Notes: a model not told the origin generated them from the letters alone. A stretch of 64,000 nucleotides of DNA from Enterococcus sp. DIV1094 (GCF_017316305.2 NZ_CP147250.1:2293001-2357000), one strand, 5' to 3'; shown: positions 20,130 through 34,894, counted from the first letter of the stretch. Translations and numbers: made by a program.

Positions 20130-21914
20130 ATGAAAAAAACGAAAATCGTTAGTACATTAGGACCAGCCAGTAATTCAGTAGAAACTATTTCTAAATTGAT
20201 TGAATCTGGAGCAAATGTCTTCCGCTTCAACTTTTCACATGGTGACCATGAAGAACAATTATCTCGTATGGTAATGGTTCGTGAAGCAGTTAAAAAAACT
20301 GGTAAAGATGTCGGTATCCTTTTAGATACAAAAGGTGCAGAAATCCGTACAACAGTTCAAGGTACAACTGAAGAAGATTTTGGCCGCGCAGGCTACATCA
20401 AATTTGAAGTAGGCGACAAAACACGCATCTCAATGGACCCTGAACATGTTGGTTCAAAAGAAAAAATCGCTGTGACTTACCCAGGTCTTTTTGAAGACGT
20501 ACATGTAGGTGGACACATCTTATTCGATGATGGCTTGATCGACATGGAAATCATCGAAAAAGACGAAGCAACACGCGAATTAGTTGTAGAAGTTAAAAAT
20601 GCAGGTATGCTAGGATCACGTAAAGGTGTGAATGCACCAGGCGTATCAATCAGTTTACCAGGTATTACACCAAAAGATGCTGACGATATCCGTTTCGGAC
20701 TTGATAACGACATCGACTTCATCGCAGCAAGTTTTGTTCGTAAAGCGCAAGACGTATTAGACATCCGTGAAATTTTAGAAGAAAAAGACATGACACATGT
20801 TCAAATCTTCCCTAAAATCGAATCTCAAGAAGGTATCGACAACATCGATGAAATCATCAAAGTTTCTGACGGTGTGATGATCGCTCGTGGAGATATGGGT
20901 GTTGAGATCCCTACTGAATTAGTACCAATGGTGCAAAAACGTATCATCAAAAAATGTAACGCTGCGGGTATCCCAGTAATCACTGCAACACAAATGTTAG
21001 AATCAATGCAAGAAAACCCACGTCCAACACGTGCGGAAGCTTCTGACGTTGCGAATGCGGTATTTGACGGAACTGATGCAACAATGCTATCAGGTGAATC
21101 AGCAAATGGTGACTATCCTGTTGAAGCTGTTGCAACAATGGCTCGTATCGACCAACAAGCTGAAATGGCATTATCAGAATTAGGTTCATTCCAATTAAAT
21201 GAATTTGATAAAACTGATGTGACAGAAACAATCGGTCTATCTGTTGCTCGTGCTGCGAAAAACTTAGGCGTTAAAACAATCGTTGCTGCAACTGAATCTG
21301 GTTATACAGCAAAAATGATCTCTAAATACCGTCCAGATGCTGACATCTTAGCTGTTACATTTGACGAACGCACAAAACGTGGTTTGATGCTTAACTGGGG
21401 TGTATATCCAACAGTTGCAGAAAAACCATCAACAACAGACGAAATGTTCGAATTAGCTGCGAAAAAAGCAGTTGAACTAGGCTTTGCTTCAGAAGGCGAC
21501 TTGATCTTGATCACTGCTGGTGTACCAGTTGGTGAACGTGGAACAACAAACGTAATGAAGATCCAAATGATTGGTTCAAAATTGCTTGAAGCTCAAGGAA
21601 TCGGACAACAATCTTTAGTAGCTAACGCTGTCGTTGCTTCATCAGCAGCAGAAGCAATCAAAAAAGCGAAAGACGGTATGGTATTAGTTGTTCCTTCAAC
21701 AGACAAAGAATACATGCCTGCAATCGAAAAAGCAGCAGCAGTTGTTGTTGAAGAAGGCGGTTTGACTTCTCACGCAGCAGTTGTAGGGATTGCACAAGAT
21801 ATTCCTGTGATCGTTGGTGCGAAAGACGCAACTTCAACAATCAAAGACGGAGAATTGATTACTGTTGATGCTCGTCGTGGTATTGTATATCGCGGAGAAA
21901 CAACAGCTATCTAA
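20130..21914 (+). CDS. pyk: Pyruvate kinase with C-terminal PEP-utilising domain
   Basis: This 594-residue protein converts PEP and ADP to pyruvate and ATP. It has the pyruvate kinase barrel (IPVITATQMLESM around residue 285) and the extra C-terminal phosphohistidine-type domain with GGLTSHAAVVG, as in Bacillus Pyk. ATG 20130 follows GGGAGAG. It is encoded in tandem with pfkA and ends at a strong terminator. Confidence 0.97.
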   Translation: MKKTKIVSTLGPASNSVETISKLIESGANVFRFNFSHGDHEEQLSRMVMVREAVKKTGKDVGILLDTKGAEIRTTVQGTTEEDFGRAGYIKFEVGDKTRISMDPEHVGSKEKIAVTYPGLFEDVHVGGHILFDDGLIDMEIIEKDEATRELVVEVKNAGMLGSRKGVNAPGVSISLPGITPKDADDIRFGLDNDIDFIAASFVRKAQDVLDIREILEEKDMTHVQIFPKIESQEGIDNIDEIIKVSDGVMIARGDMGVEIPTELVPMVQKRIIKKCNAAGIPVITATQMLESMQENPRPTRAEASDVANAVFDGTDATMLSGESANGDYPVEAVATMARIDQQAEMALSELGSFQLNEFDKTDVTETIGLSVARAAKNLGVKTIVAATESGYTAKMISKYRPDADILAVTFDERTKRGLMLNWGVYPTVAEKPSTTDEMFELAAKKAVELGFASEGDLILITAGVPVGERGTTNVMKIQMIGSKLLEAQGIGQQSLVANAVVASSAAEAIKKAKDGMVLVVPSTDKEYMPAIEKAAAVVVEEGGLTSHAAVVGIAQDIPVIVGAKDATSTIKDGELITVDARRGIVYRGETTAI

Positions 21915-21922
21915 TCCACATC

Positions 21923-21960
21923 AAAAAGAGTGCCGAGAGAAATCTCAGCACTCTTTTTTT
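21923..21960 (+). terminator. Terminator after pyk
   Basis: AAAGAGTGCCGAGA pairs with TCTCAGCACTCTTT and is followed by a T-run. Confidence 0.92.
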
Positions 21961-21988
21961 GTGTGATCCAATGTTTCGTTTGAGTAAA

Positions 21989-22879
21989 CTATTTTTGTGT
22001 TTGCATGAATTCGTGGATCACTTCAATCACGTTTTCATGTAAGACGGTTGGCAACTGTTGCGCACGTGTAGCTAATGAGATCAAAAAACGTGGTTGATCA
22101 GTATCTGCCAGAGGAATAGCGACCAAATTATCTTCAGGGTGGATGGCGATCTCCGTCAAAAAGCCGATGCCGATATTTTCCCGGACCATGCTTTTCAAGA
22201 TGTTCAAATCGTTACTTTGATAAACAATCTTTGGTTCGATATGCGTTTGCTTAGAAAGCTTCGTAAATGCAGCAGGATGGACGTAGTGCTCATTTAGCAA
22301 AACAAATTGTTCATCTGCTAACTCCTTAAAAGAAACGCTTGTGCGCTCTGCTAGAGGGTGTGAAGGAGAAACGACGATCATAAAGCATTTATCTAACAAT
22401 CGTTCGACTTCAAGCTTATGATCGACAATCGGTTGTGTGGACCCGAGGATTGCGATATCGATACGACCTTGATGGATCATTCCGTATAGATCACGAGAAC
22501 CACCATCAACGATATCGATCTGTGCCATCAATTGGTACTTGATAAAGTAGCTCGATAATTTTGGGAAATACTCGTTACCAATGATAGGCGGCATGCCAAA
22601 ACGCAATTTTTTCTTTTGTAATTGTGCAATCTCAGCTTTGGCAAGAGTAATTTCTTGTAAGACTGATTGTGCGTGGATCATCAATTGCTTGCCAGCAGGA
22701 GTGATGATCAGTTCATGATGGGAACGATCTCTTGTAATGAGCGTAGCACCAAGTTCTTTTTCAAGGCGTTGGATGGCATAAGTGATCGTTGGCTGACTGA
22801 CCTCGAAAAACTTAGCGACCTTGGTGAAGTTTTTTTGTTTGACGATTTGAACATAATATTCAAGATCTCTGGTATTCAT
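21989..22879 (-). CDS. LysR family transcriptional regulator
   Basis: This 296-residue regulator has the N-terminal winged helix (MNTRDLEYYVQIVKQKNFTK, then VSQPTITYAIQRLEKELG) and a LysR substrate-binding domain. The N-terminus resembles MleR, the malolactic regulator, but no malolactic gene is adjacent. ATG 22879 has GAGGGAG upstream and gives the usual LysR length. It is divergent from yceD. Confidence 0.9.
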   Translation of the reverse strand: MNTRDLEYYVQIVKQKNFTKVAKFFEVSQPTITYAIQRLEKELGATLITRDRSHHELIITPAGKQLMIHAQSVLQEITLAKAEIAQLQKKKLRFGMPPIIGNEYFPKLSSYFIKYQLMAQIDIVDGGSRDLYGMIHQGRIDIAILGSTQPIVDHKLEVERLLDKCFMIVVSPSHPLAERTSVSFKELADEQFVLLNEHYVHPAAFTKLSKQTHIEPKIVYQSNDLNILKSMVRENIGIGFLTEIAIHPEDNLVAIPLADTDQPRFLISLATRAQQLPTVLHENVIEVIHEFMQTQK

Positions 22880-23052
22880 GAAACGATTCGCTCCCTCAAC
22901 ATATAAATAATGTTTATTGTAATCCATAATTTTCCGACTATCAAATCAAACAAGTTAAAGAAAATCAGTGAGAACAAAAATAAGTATATCGAAACCTTGT
23001 CCCAACAAGCTAAATGTTTTTTTATGAAGTGTAAGGTGTCAAGAAAATTTCA

Positions 23053-23081
23053 TTGACAACCGACTTTTTGCCCTGTATAAT
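23053..23081 (+). promoter_or_regulatory. Promoter of yceD-rpmF
   Basis: Consensus TTGACA, 17 bases, consensus TATAAT. Confidence 0.85.
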
Positions 23082-23110
23082 AGCTTTTGTTGCTTAGGAG
23101 TGATGAAACT

Positions 23111-23680
23111 ATGAAATGGTCTTTATTGGAATTGAGAAAATACCAAGAGACACCGTTAACTTTTCATGAGACCCTTGACGTAAAAAAGGCTCTTATGAAG
23201 CGAGACGATTCAATTTTAGATGTTGCGCCTGTGGAAGTCGAAGGTCTAGTCTCAGTAGATAACAAAGGCTATCTCGTTCATTACACTGCGCAGACGACAC
23301 TGACTGTTCCGTCTACTCGTTCATTGACCCCAGTTGAATTACCAATCAAACTGTCTGTGGATGAATTGTTTATGACGATGGAACAATACCAACGTAGAGA
23401 TGCACAGTTACCTTCAGAAGAGATTCTCTTGATCGAAGGAACACATCTTGATGTGACAGAGTCGATCGAAGACAACATTTTATTGGCGATTCCGATGCGT
23501 GTACTCACAGAAGAAGAAGAGCAATCCACTGAATTACCGAAAGGAAATGACTGGGAAGTGCTATCTGAAGAAGAGTACGAAAGACGCAAAACGGAAGAAG
23601 CTGAGACAAAAGTAGATCCTCGTCTTGCAAAACTATCAGAATTTTTTGATTCAGCATCAGAAGAAGATGATAAAGCGTAA
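23111..23680 (+). CDS. yceD: YceD/DUF177 family protein
   Basis: This acidic 189-residue DUF177 protein is encoded directly upstream of rpmF, as in most bacteria. The family has been linked to 23S rRNA accumulation. ATG 23111 has TTAGGAG upstream and starts MKWSLLELRKYQ. The C-terminus is rich in Glu and Asp. Confidence 0.9.
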   Translation: MKWSLLELRKYQETPLTFHETLDVKKALMKRDDSILDVAPVEVEGLVSVDNKGYLVHYTAQTTLTVPSTRSLTPVELPIKLSVDELFMTMEQYQRRDAQLPSEEILLIEGTHLDVTESIEDNILLAIPMRVLTEEEEQSTELPKGNDWEVLSEEEYERRKTEEAETKVDPRLAKLSEFFDSASEEDDKA

Positions 23681-23737
23681 GATTGGAATATATTGTATCA
23701 AATTTTGATACGAGACTTTACAAGGAGGTGTAGCAAA

Positions 23738-23917
23738 ATGGCAGTACCAGCTAGAAGAACATCGAAAGCTAAAAAAGCAAAACGTCGTACTCATTACAAA
23801 TTGACAATCAAAGGATTGAACGAATGTCCAAACTGTGGTGAAATGAAAAAAAGCCATCACGTATGTGCAAGTTGTGGTTACTACGATGGTAAGGACGTAA
23901 TGTCTAAAGAAGCTTAA
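23738..23917 (+). CDS. rpmF: Ribosomal protein L32
   Basis: This 59-residue basic protein starts [20 protein letters not shown] and has a zinc-ribbon pair CPNC and CASC, so it is the zinc-binding form. It has a strong AAGGAGG RBS and is cotranscribed with yceD. Confidence 0.97.
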   Translation: MAVPARRTSKAKKAKRRTHYKLTIKGLNECPNCGEMKKSHHVCASCGYYDGKDVMSKEA

Positions 23918-23937
23918 TACATTTTATTTAGAAAATG

Positions 23938-23980
23938 TAAAACCTCAAGGCTAACCATGGAGCCTTGGGGTTTATTTTTT
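23938..23980 (+). terminator. Terminator after rpmF
   Basis: AACCTCAAGGCT pairs with AGCCTTGGGGTT, followed by a T-rich run. Confidence 0.85.
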
Positions 23981-24048
23981 GATTCTTAAATAACAATTGG
24001 ATTTCGAATATATAAGATAAGAAACATGACCGATTCGTAGTTATTTGG

Positions 24049-24077
24049 TTTGCAAGTAAGCCATGTTAAGCTATAAT
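24049..24077 (+). promoter_or_regulatory. Promoter of gnd
   Basis: TTTGCA, 17 bases, TATAAT. It lies inside a spurious upstream extension of the gnd reading frame and so supports the start at 24121. Confidence 0.75.
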
Positions 24078-24120
24078 GAGAGAGATTAGGGAGAATATCC
24101 CATATGTAGGAGGAGTTTAT

Positions 24121-25542
24121 ATGTCAAAACAACAAATCGGCGTTGTCGGTATGGCCGTCATGGGTAAAAATCTAGCCCTTAACATTGAAAGCCGCGGCTA
24201 CTCTGTTGCTCTATTCAACCGTACAGGAGCAAAAACAACAGATGTGGTAGAAGAGCATCCAGACAAAAACTTCAAAGCAACATACACGATCGAAGAATTT
24301 GTTGATTCAATCGAAAAACCACGTCGTATCCTTTTGATGGTCAAAGCAGGACCAGCAACCGATGCGACCATCCAAGAATTATTACCACACTTAGACAAAG
24401 GCGATATCTTGATCGATGGTGGAAATACCTTCTTCCAAGATACGATCCGTAGAAACGAAGAGTTAGCTAACTCTGGCATCAACTTCATCGGAACTGGTGT
24501 TTCAGGTGGAGAAGAAGGGGCGTTAAAAGGACCTTCGATCATGCCTGGTGGACAAAAAGAAGCGTATGAGTTAGTTGCACCGATCCTTGAACAAATCTCT
24601 GCAAAAGCGGAAGATGGTACGCCATGTGTGACTTACATTGGTCCAAATGGTGCAGGACATTACGTGAAAATGGTCCACAATGGGATCGAGTATGGCGATA
24701 TGCAGTTGATTGCTGAATCTTACGACTTGATGAAAAATATTCTAGGTCTATCTGTTGATGAGATGGCAGATATCTTCAAAGAATGGAATGAAGGCGAATT
24801 AGACAGCTACTTGATCGAGATCACTGCGGATATCTTGACACGTAAAGACGATGAAGGGACAGGTCAACCGATCGTAGATGTGATCCTTGATGCTGCTGGA
24901 AACAAAGGGACAGGTAAATGGACAAGCCAAAGTGCCTTAGACCTTGGTGTACCACTTCCATTGATCACTGAGTCGGTATTTGCCCGATATATCTCTGCAT
25001 ACAAAGAAGAACGTGTACAAGCAAGCAAAATCTTGTCACATACAAATGACTTTGAATTCAAAGGCGATAAAAAAGAATTTATCGAAAAAATTCGTGAAGC
25101 ATTGTACTTCAGTAAAATCATGAGCTATGCCCAAGGATTTGCACAGCTACGTGTCGCATCAAAAGATTATGGTTGGGATCTGCCATTTGGTGAAATCGCA
25201 AAAATCTGGCGTGCCGGCTGTATCATCCGCGCGCGTTTCTTGCAAAAAATCACAGATGCCTACGATACTAATCCTGACATTGAAAATCTTTTATTGGATG
25301 ACTACTTTGTTGAGATCACTAAGAAATACCAACAAGCCGTACGAGAAGTTGTTGCTCTAGCCGTTCAAGCAGGCGTACCAGTTCCAACATTCTCTTCAGC
25401 CATTGCTTACTTTGATTCATACAGAGCCGAACGTTTGCCTGCAAACATCATCCAAGCACAACGTGATTACTTTGGGGCACATACGTATGAGCGTGTTGAC
25501 AAAGAAGGAATCTTCCATTACTCATGGTATAACGAAGATTAA
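24121..25542 (+). CDS. gnd: 6-phosphogluconate dehydrogenase, decarboxylating
   Basis: This is a 473-residue oxidative pentose-phosphate enzyme. It has an N-terminal Rossmann fold ([13 protein letters not shown], then NRTG, which suits NADP) and the substrate motif [21 protein letters not shown] near residue 125. ATG 24121 has TAGGAGGAG upstream. The neighbouring two-component system follows as in E. faecalis. Confidence 0.97.
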   Translation: MSKQQIGVVGMAVMGKNLALNIESRGYSVALFNRTGAKTTDVVEEHPDKNFKATYTIEEFVDSIEKPRRILLMVKAGPATDATIQELLPHLDKGDILIDGGNTFFQDTIRRNEELANSGINFIGTGVSGGEEGALKGPSIMPGGQKEAYELVAPILEQISAKAEDGTPCVTYIGPNGAGHYVKMVHNGIEYGDMQLIAESYDLMKNILGLSVDEMADIFKEWNEGELDSYLIEITADILTRKDDEGTGQPIVDVILDAAGNKGTGKWTSQSALDLGVPLPLITESVFARYISAYKEERVQASKILSHTNDFEFKGDKKEFIEKIREALYFSKIMSYAQGFAQLRVASKDYGWDLPFGEIAKIWRAGCIIRARFLQKITDAYDTNPDIENLLLDDYFVEITKKYQQAVREVVALAVQAGVPVPTFSSAIAYFDSYRAERLPANIIQAQRDYFGAHTYERVDKEGIFHYSWYNED

Positions 25543-25575
25543 ACTCTTCAACATGCGAAACAAATAAGTAATAAA

Positions 25576-25622
25576 GAAAGAGCTGAGGTCAATTTATAGA
25601 GAACGACTTCAGCTCTTTTTAA
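25576..25622 (+). terminator. Terminator after gnd
   Basis: AAAGAGCTGAGGTC pairs with GACTTCAGCTCTTT, ending in T residues. Confidence 0.85.
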
Positions 25623-25720
25623 AAATGGTATTCCATGATAAAATGATTTTAGATTAAAAAAATATATATCGGTATAATAATGGAGTTTAGAAGCCTAGGA
25701 GAGAGAAAGGATAAAATTGA

Positions 25721-26407
25721 ATGAGTAATATTCTAATCATTGAAGATGAGAAAAATTTAGCCCGATTTGTCGAGTTAGAATTAAAGCATGAAGGGTATAA
25801 TGCTGAAGTACATTACAATGGACGGACAGGTCTTGATGCCGCTTTGAATAATGAGTGGGATGCGATTTTATTAGATTTGATGTTACCTGAATTGAACGGA
25901 CTTGAAGTTTGTCGTCGTGTGCGTCAAGCAAAAAATACACCGATCATCATGATGACTGCAAGAGATTCTGTCATCGACCGAGTTTCAGGTCTAGATCACG
26001 GGGCAGATGATTACATCGTCAAACCATTTGCGATCGAAGAGTTGTTGGCACGTCTGCGTGCTTTATTACGCCGTATCGACATCGAAGGAGATAAAAACGT
26101 AGCCAAACAAACAACGATCACTTATCGCGATTTGACGATCGAAAAAGAAAACAGAGTCGTACGTCGTGGCAATGAAGTCATTGAATTAACAAAACGCGAG
26201 TATGAGCTATTACTTACTTTAATGGAAAATGTCAATGTGGTACTTGCCCGTGATGTTTTATTGAATAAAGTCTGGGGTTATGAAACCGAAGTAGAAACGA
26301 ACGTAGTGGATGTGTATATTCGTTATCTTCGTAATAAGATCGACGTTCCTGGTGAGGAAAGTTATATCCAAACAGTACGTGGGACTGGTTACGTGATGCG
26401 CTCGTGA
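25721..26407 (+). CDS. etaR: OmpR-family response regulator (EtaR/LisR type)
   Basis: This 228-residue regulator has a receiver domain (phospho-acceptor Asp in LLDLMLPE, about residue 52; Lys in IVKPF) and a C-terminal winged helix. It is encoded directly behind gnd and overlaps a sensor kinase, matching E. faecalis EF1050-EF1051 (EtaRS, LisRK homologues), which affect acid and envelope stress. The gene name rests on synteny and recalled similarity. Confidence 0.85.
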   Translation: MSNILIIEDEKNLARFVELELKHEGYNAEVHYNGRTGLDAALNNEWDAILLDLMLPELNGLEVCRRVRQAKNTPIIMMTARDSVIDRVSGLDHGADDYIVKPFAIEELLARLRALLRRIDIEGDKNVAKQTTITYRDLTIEKENRVVRRGNEVIELTKREYELLLTLMENVNVVLARDVLLNKVWGYETEVETNVVDVYIRYLRNKIDVPGEESYIQTVRGTGYVMRS

Positions 26408-27906
26408 GCAACTACAATAAAACAGAAAAAAGAGAACTTAAAGGTCCATCCTTGACAATCAAGTGGGCCTTTGCAAGTTCTTTCTTCATATTTGTCGTCT
26501 TTACGATCTTTGCGGTGATCACTTATAAGTCATCGATCAACTTGATCGTAGCAAAAGAACGAGCGAACGTGGAACATACGATTTCTGAAGCAGCTTCTCG
26601 TTTATCAAATTCAGACGAAGAGTTGACGTTGATCAGTGCCTATCGCAATTTAACGAATGCTGACCAAACTGGTGGCACTGGCGATGATACAGCGATCATT
26701 GAAGGAAACTTGATGAAGATCGATTCCTTTATTTCTGAACTTGGTCAAGCCTCAATGGATCTATACGTTTACGATCTTGATGAAAAGCTGATTTTCAAAA
26801 CACATGAAAAAAGCCGTTCATTGATTCAAACAACGCGTAAGATTCCAACGATCGTTACCTTAGATGGAAAAACTGGTTTTTTATCGATCCAGCCTATTTA
26901 TTCTAAACAAACGAGAGAAAAAATCGGGTATACTCAAACCTTTTACGAACTTTCATCTTTCTACGACATAAGAAACAATCTCTTGTTGACGTTGATCGTG
27001 TTAGAGATCGTCTCTTTGATATTAAGTAGTATCTTAGGCTTCTTCTTATCTTCATACTTCTTGAAACCGTTAAAAGTATTAAGAGACACCATGGATACGA
27101 TTCGTAAAGATCCGCAATCAGATATCCACATGCCAGAGATCGATACAGATGATGAACTCGCCGACCTTGCTGAGATCTTCAATGAAATGCTTGATCGTAT
27201 GCGTCTGTATATTGAGCAGCAAGAACAATTTGTAGAAGATGTCTCTCATGAATTAAGAACCCCTGTAGCAATTATTGAAGGGCATCTCAACCTGTTGAAT
27301 CGTTGGGGGAAAGATGATCCTGAAATTCTAGAAGAGTCATTGACCGCAAGTATGCAAGAAATCAGTCGTATGAAAAGTTTAGTACAAGAAATGCTGGATC
27401 TTTCAAGGGCAGAACAAGTAGATGTTTATTATGCCAATGAAACGACGAATGCAAAAGAAGTGACTTATCAAGTATTCAATAATTTTAAATTACTTTATCC
27501 AGACTATGTCATTACACTAGATGATGACTTAGCTAAGGAAGTAACACTACAAATATTTAGGAATCATTTTGAGCAATTGATCATCATCATCTTAGATAAT
27601 GCGGTGAAGTATTCAACGACTAGAAAAGAAGTTCATATCTCAATCTCATCAACACTTAGCGAATTTGAGATTGCCATCCAAGATTTTGGTGAAGGAATCC
27701 CTGAAGAGGACCTGAAGAAAATTTTCAACCGTTTTTATCGGGTCGATAAAGCGAGAGCACGAACAAAAGGTGGAAATGGTTTAGGGTTGTCTATCGCCAA
27801 ACAACTTGTCGAAAGCTATAAAGGTCGAATATTAGCTGAGAGTGTGGTTGGTCAAGGGACGATTTTTAGGATTTTTGTACCGATCGTAAGAACAGAGGAC
27901 AAGTAA
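26404..27906 (+). CDS. etaS: Sensor histidine kinase (EtaS/LisK type)
   Basis: This 500-residue kinase has two membrane helices (about residues 20-45 and 195-220) flanking an extracellular sensor. It has a HAMP linker, a DHp with [15 protein letters not shown], and an ATPase domain ([28 protein letters not shown]). The start is a GTG that overlaps the regulator's stop codon, so the pair is translationally coupled. Confidence 0.88.
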   Translation: MSNYNKTEKRELKGPSLTIKWAFASSFFIFVVFTIFAVITYKSSINLIVAKERANVEHTISEAASRLSNSDEELTLISAYRNLTNADQTGGTGDDTAIIEGNLMKIDSFISELGQASMDLYVYDLDEKLIFKTHEKSRSLIQTTRKIPTIVTLDGKTGFLSIQPIYSKQTREKIGYTQTFYELSSFYDIRNNLLLTLIVLEIVSLILSSILGFFLSSYFLKPLKVLRDTMDTIRKDPQSDIHMPEIDTDDELADLAEIFNEMLDRMRLYIEQQEQFVEDVSHELRTPVAIIEGHLNLLNRWGKDDPEILEESLTASMQEISRMKSLVQEMLDLSRAEQVDVYYANETTNAKEVTYQVFNNFKLLYPDYVITLDDDLAKEVTLQIFRNHFEQLIIIILDNAVKYSTTRKEVHISISSTLSEFEIAIQDFGEGIPEEDLKKIFNRFYRVDKARARTKGGNGLGLSIAKQLVESYKGRILAESVVGQGTIFRIFVPIVRTEDK

Positions 27907-27932
27907 AGTATCATACTTTACTTGTTTTTTTT
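27901..27932 (+). terminator. Terminator after etaS
   Basis: AAGTAAAGTA pairs with TACTTTACTT and is followed by a T-run; the stem overlaps the kinase stop codon. Confidence 0.88.
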
Positions 27933-28216
27933 ATGGATTTATCGAACGTAGCGAGCCGTCTTTTGCTCTAATAATCAGATCTTTGCGGAGGATGTCTGAA
28001 AAAGAGGCGAACTTTAATTCTTTGATTTCAGCTGTATGCAATTAAATAACAGTAAAAAACTGTTGATTTTAAAAGAAAAACGCTGAATATTCGGCTTTAA
28101 AAATATTCATTGAAAATCGCATTTTTTCTATTGCAATTTTTTTGAGTCCTTGATATATTATTATTTGTTCTGACAAAGCAGATAAAACTACTGCAACAAA
28201 TTGTTTGATTTAACTG

Positions 28217-28245
28217 TTGACTAGGTTTTGGAGCTATGTTATAAT
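28217..28245 (+). promoter_or_regulatory. rRNA operon promoter P1
   Basis: TTGACT, 17 bases, TATAAT. A TCGCTAA sequence follows the -10. Confidence 0.85.
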
Positions 28246-28303
28246 AACTGAGTCGCTAATTTTAAAAGTGATATAAAGCTTAATAAATCAACGAAAAAAG
28301 TTA

Positions 28304-28332
28304 TTGACAAATAACAAACGAGATGATATATT
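28304..28332 (+). promoter_or_regulatory. rRNA operon promoter P2
   Basis: TTGACA, 17 bases, TATATT. TCGCTAA follows the -10, as after P1. Confidence 0.85.
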
Positions 28333-28390
28333 AATCAAGTCGCTAAGGAATGACGGCAACAAACTTTCTAAATAAGAAAGAAAAAACTTG

Positions 28391-28419
28391 TTGACAATCT
28401 TTTAAGAAAGTGTTAAGAT
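28391..28419 (+). promoter_or_regulatory. rRNA operon promoter P3
   Basis: TTGACA, 17 bases, TAAGAT. Confidence 0.75.
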
Positions 28420-28447
28420 ATAAAAGTTGTTGAAACAAGAAAGATTA

Positions 28448-28469
28448 GACCTTTGAAAACTGAACAAAG
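28448..28469 (+). promoter_or_regulatory. boxA-like leader and left arm of the 16S processing stem
   Basis: ACCTTTGAAAACTGAACAAAG resembles the boxA antitermination element. The 22 bases are nearly complementary to 30241-30262 downstream of 16S, forming the RNase III processing stalk. Confidence 0.7.
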
Positions 28470-28642
28470 TAAGACAAACCAAATGTGTAGGGCGTCTTGA
28501 TTCAATTCAAGACAACAAACATTTTTAACAAGCAAGCAATATGCTAGCAAACAAATTGAGCTTAACAAATGAACTATTATGATGTTCGAAAGTAAATTTC
28601 GAACTACAGTTCCACATCAGCTATCGCTGTGAGGAACTAGCA

Positions 28643-30208
<1,566 letters not shown>

Positions 30209-30278
30209 AATATTACGGAGACTACACACGTTTGTCGATACTTTGTTCAGTTTTGAGAGGTCTACTCTCAAAATTTTT

Positions 30279-30304
30279 GTTCATTGAAAACTGGATATTG
30301 AAGT
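30279..30304 (+). other. Left arm of the 23S processing stem
   Basis: TGTTCATTGAAAACTGGATA and the following bases pair with 33382-33413 behind 23S. The arm also contains a boxA-like core. The 16S-23S spacer (about 230 bases) has no tRNA gene. Confidence 0.65.
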
Positions 30305-30434
30305 AAAAAATGTAAGTAATACAAACCGAGAACACCGCGTTGAATGAGTTTTTTAATAAGTTCAATTGCTTATTTTTCTTGATCGGACTTCTATCGCTAG
30401 AAGAAAGATCAAAACTCAACCGTAAGGTTGATAA

Positions 30435-33348
<2,914 letters not shown>

Positions 33349-33381
33349 AAATAAAATGAAAAACTCGGAGAGTTTCTTACT

Positions 33382-33413
33382 GATACTTCAAATCCAGTTT
33401 TGAGTGAACAAGA
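33382..33413 (+). other. Right arm of the 23S processing stem
   Basis: GATACTTCAAATCCAGTTTT and following bases complement 30279-30304. Confidence 0.6.
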
Positions 33414-33438
33414 TTTACTCAAAAATAGATAACACCAA

Positions 33439-33555
33439 GTGTGGTGGCGATGGCGAGAAGGATACACCTGTAACCATGCCGAACACAGAAGTTAAGCTTC
33501 TTAGCGCCGATTGTAGTGAGGGGTTGCCCCTTGTGAGAGTAGGACGCCGCCACGC
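33439..33555 (+). rRNA. 5S ribosomal RNA
   Basis: GTGTGGTGGCGATGGCGAGA at the start pairs with GACGCCGCCACGC at the end. About 117 bases, in the standard place behind 23S. Confidence 0.95.
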
Positions 33556-33567
33556 TGGTATTATTAT

Positions 33568-33641
33568 TCCGGCATAGCTCAGTTGGTAGTAGCGCATGAC
33601 TGTTAATCATGATGTCGTAGGTTCGAGTCCTACTGCCGGAG
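33568..33641 (+). tRNA. tRNA-Asn (GTT)
   Basis: Acceptor TCCGGCA/TGCCGGA, anticodon loop CTGTTAATC, intact T-arm. Confidence 0.96.
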
Positions 33642-33680
33642 TTCTCATTTATGAGAAGAGTAATGAGCTTCTTTCACTCT

Positions 33681-33769
33681 GGAGAGTTGTCCGAGAGGCC
33701 GAAGGAGCATGATTGGAAATCATGTAGATGGTGCAAACTGTCTCAAGGGTTCGAATCCCTTACTCTCCG
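33681..33769 (+). tRNA. tRNA-Ser (GGA)
   Basis: Acceptor GGAGAGT/ACTCTCC, long variable arm, anticodon GGA. Confidence 0.96.
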
Positions 33770-33785
33770 TAATTGATTTTTTACT

Positions 33786-33857
33786 GGCCCGTTGGTCAAG
33801 CGGTTAAGACACCGCCCTTTCACGGCGGTAACACGGGTTCGAATCCCGTACGGGTCA
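33786..33857 (+). tRNA. tRNA-Glu (TTC)
   Basis: Acceptor GGCCCGT/ACGGGTC, anticodon TTC. Confidence 0.96.
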
Positions 33858-33872
33858 TTAATTGGATACATT

Positions 33873-33945
33873 GGAGGTTTAGCTCAGCTGGGAGAGCATC
33901 TGCCTTACAAGCAGAGGGTCAGCGGTTCGATCCCGTTAACCTCCA
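33873..33945 (+). tRNA. tRNA-Val (TAC)
   Basis: Acceptor GGAGGTT/AACCTCC, anticodon TAC. Confidence 0.96.
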
Positions 33946-33954
33946 TAATGATTT

Positions 33955-34027
33955 GGTTCCGTGGTGTAGGGGTTAACATGCCTGCCTGTCACGCAGGAGA
34001 TCGCGGGTTCGATTCCCGTCGGGACCG
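33955..34027 (+). tRNA. tRNA-Asp (GTC)
   Basis: Acceptor GGTTCCG/CGGGACC, anticodon GTC. Confidence 0.96.
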
Positions 34028-34072
34028 TCATTTCTATTCAATTAACAAACAATTTATTAATTTATTCTTTAT

Positions 34073-34148
34073 GGCGCGGTAGCTCAGTTGGTAGAGCAAC
34101 GGATTGAAGCTCCGTGTGTCGGCAGTTCGATTCTGTCCCGCGCCACCA
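34073..34148 (+). tRNA. tRNA-Phe (GAA)
   Basis: Acceptor GGCGCGG/CCGCGCC, anticodon GAA; the 3' CCA is encoded. Confidence 0.96.
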
Positions 34149-34149
34149 T

Positions 34150-34230
34150 GGAGGAGTAGCGAAGTGGCTAAACGCGACGGACTGTAAATCCGTTCCTTAG
34201 GGTTCAGTGGTTCGAATCCACTCTCCTCCA
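34150..34230 (+). tRNA. tRNA-Tyr (GTA)
   Basis: Acceptor GGAGGAG/CTCCTCC, anticodon GTA, long variable arm. Confidence 0.96.
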
Positions 34231-34236
34231 TTTTAT

Positions 34237-34310
34237 AGGGGCATAGTTTAAAGGTAGAACAGCGGTCTCCAAAACCGTTAGTGTGGGTTCAATTCCTGCT
34301 GCCCCTGCCA
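34237..34310 (+). tRNA. tRNA-Trp (CCA)
   Basis: Acceptor AGGGGCA/TGCCCCT, anticodon CCA; the 3' CCA is encoded. Confidence 0.96.
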
Positions 34311-34311
34311 T

Positions 34312-34385
34312 GGCGGATGTGGCGAAGTGGTTAACGCATCGGATTGTGGCTCCGACATTCGTGGGTTCGATTCCCATCATTCGCC
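34312..34385 (+). tRNA. tRNA-His (GTG), copy 1
   Basis: Eight-pair acceptor GGCGGATG/CATTCGCC including the extra G-1; anticodon GTG. Confidence 0.96.
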
Positions 34386-34394
34386 TTTTTTCAT

Positions 34395-34466
34395 TGGGGT
34401 ATAGCCAAGCGGTAAGGCAAGGGACTTTGACTCCCTCATGCGTTGGTTCGAATCCAGCTACCCCAG
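34395..34466 (+). tRNA. tRNA-Gln (TTG), copy 1
   Basis: Acceptor TGGGGTA/TACCCCA, anticodon TTG. Confidence 0.96.
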
Positions 34467-34504
34467 TCCTATAAATATTAATTTATAGCTAAAAATAGTA
34501 TAAT

Positions 34505-34575
<71 letters not shown>

Positions 34576-34591
34576 TAGTACTAATTACATT

Positions 34592-34676
34592 GCCGGCGTG
34601 GCGGAATTGGCAGACGCGCTGGACTCAAAATCCAGTGCCCGTTGAGGGCGTGCCGGTTCGACCCCGGCCGCCGGTA
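34592..34676 (+). tRNA. tRNA-Leu (CAA), copy 1
   Basis: Acceptor GCCGGCG/CGCCGGT, anticodon CAA, variable arm TGCCCGTTGAGGGCG. Confidence 0.95.
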
Positions 34677-34677
34677 T

Positions 34678-34707
34678 TAACTAAGATGACCACATCTTAG
34701 TTTTTTA
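34678..34707 (+). terminator. Terminator inside the tRNA cluster
   Basis: AACTAAGATG pairs with CATCTTAGTT, followed by T residues, directly after tRNA-Leu copy 1. Confidence 0.8.
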
Positions 34708-34739
34708 TTCGCAAATTAAATAACAGATTATTTTATCAT

Positions 34740-34813
34740 GGCGGATGTGGCGAAGTGGTTAACGCATCGGATTGTGGCTCCGACACTCGTGGGTTCGATT
34801 CCCATCATTCGCC
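34740..34813 (+). tRNA. tRNA-His (GTG), copy 2
   Basis: Differs from copy 1 by about one base in the anticodon-arm/variable region (GACACTCG against GACATTCG). Confidence 0.96.
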
Positions 34814-34822
34814 CTTTTTCAT

Positions 34823-34894
34823 TGGGGTATAGCCAAGCGGTAAGGCAAGGGACTTTGACTCCCTCATGCGTTGGTTCGAATCCAGCTACCCCAG
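34823..34894 (+). tRNA. tRNA-Gln (TTG), copy 2
   Basis: Identical in sequence to copy 1 as far as I can read. Confidence 0.96.
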
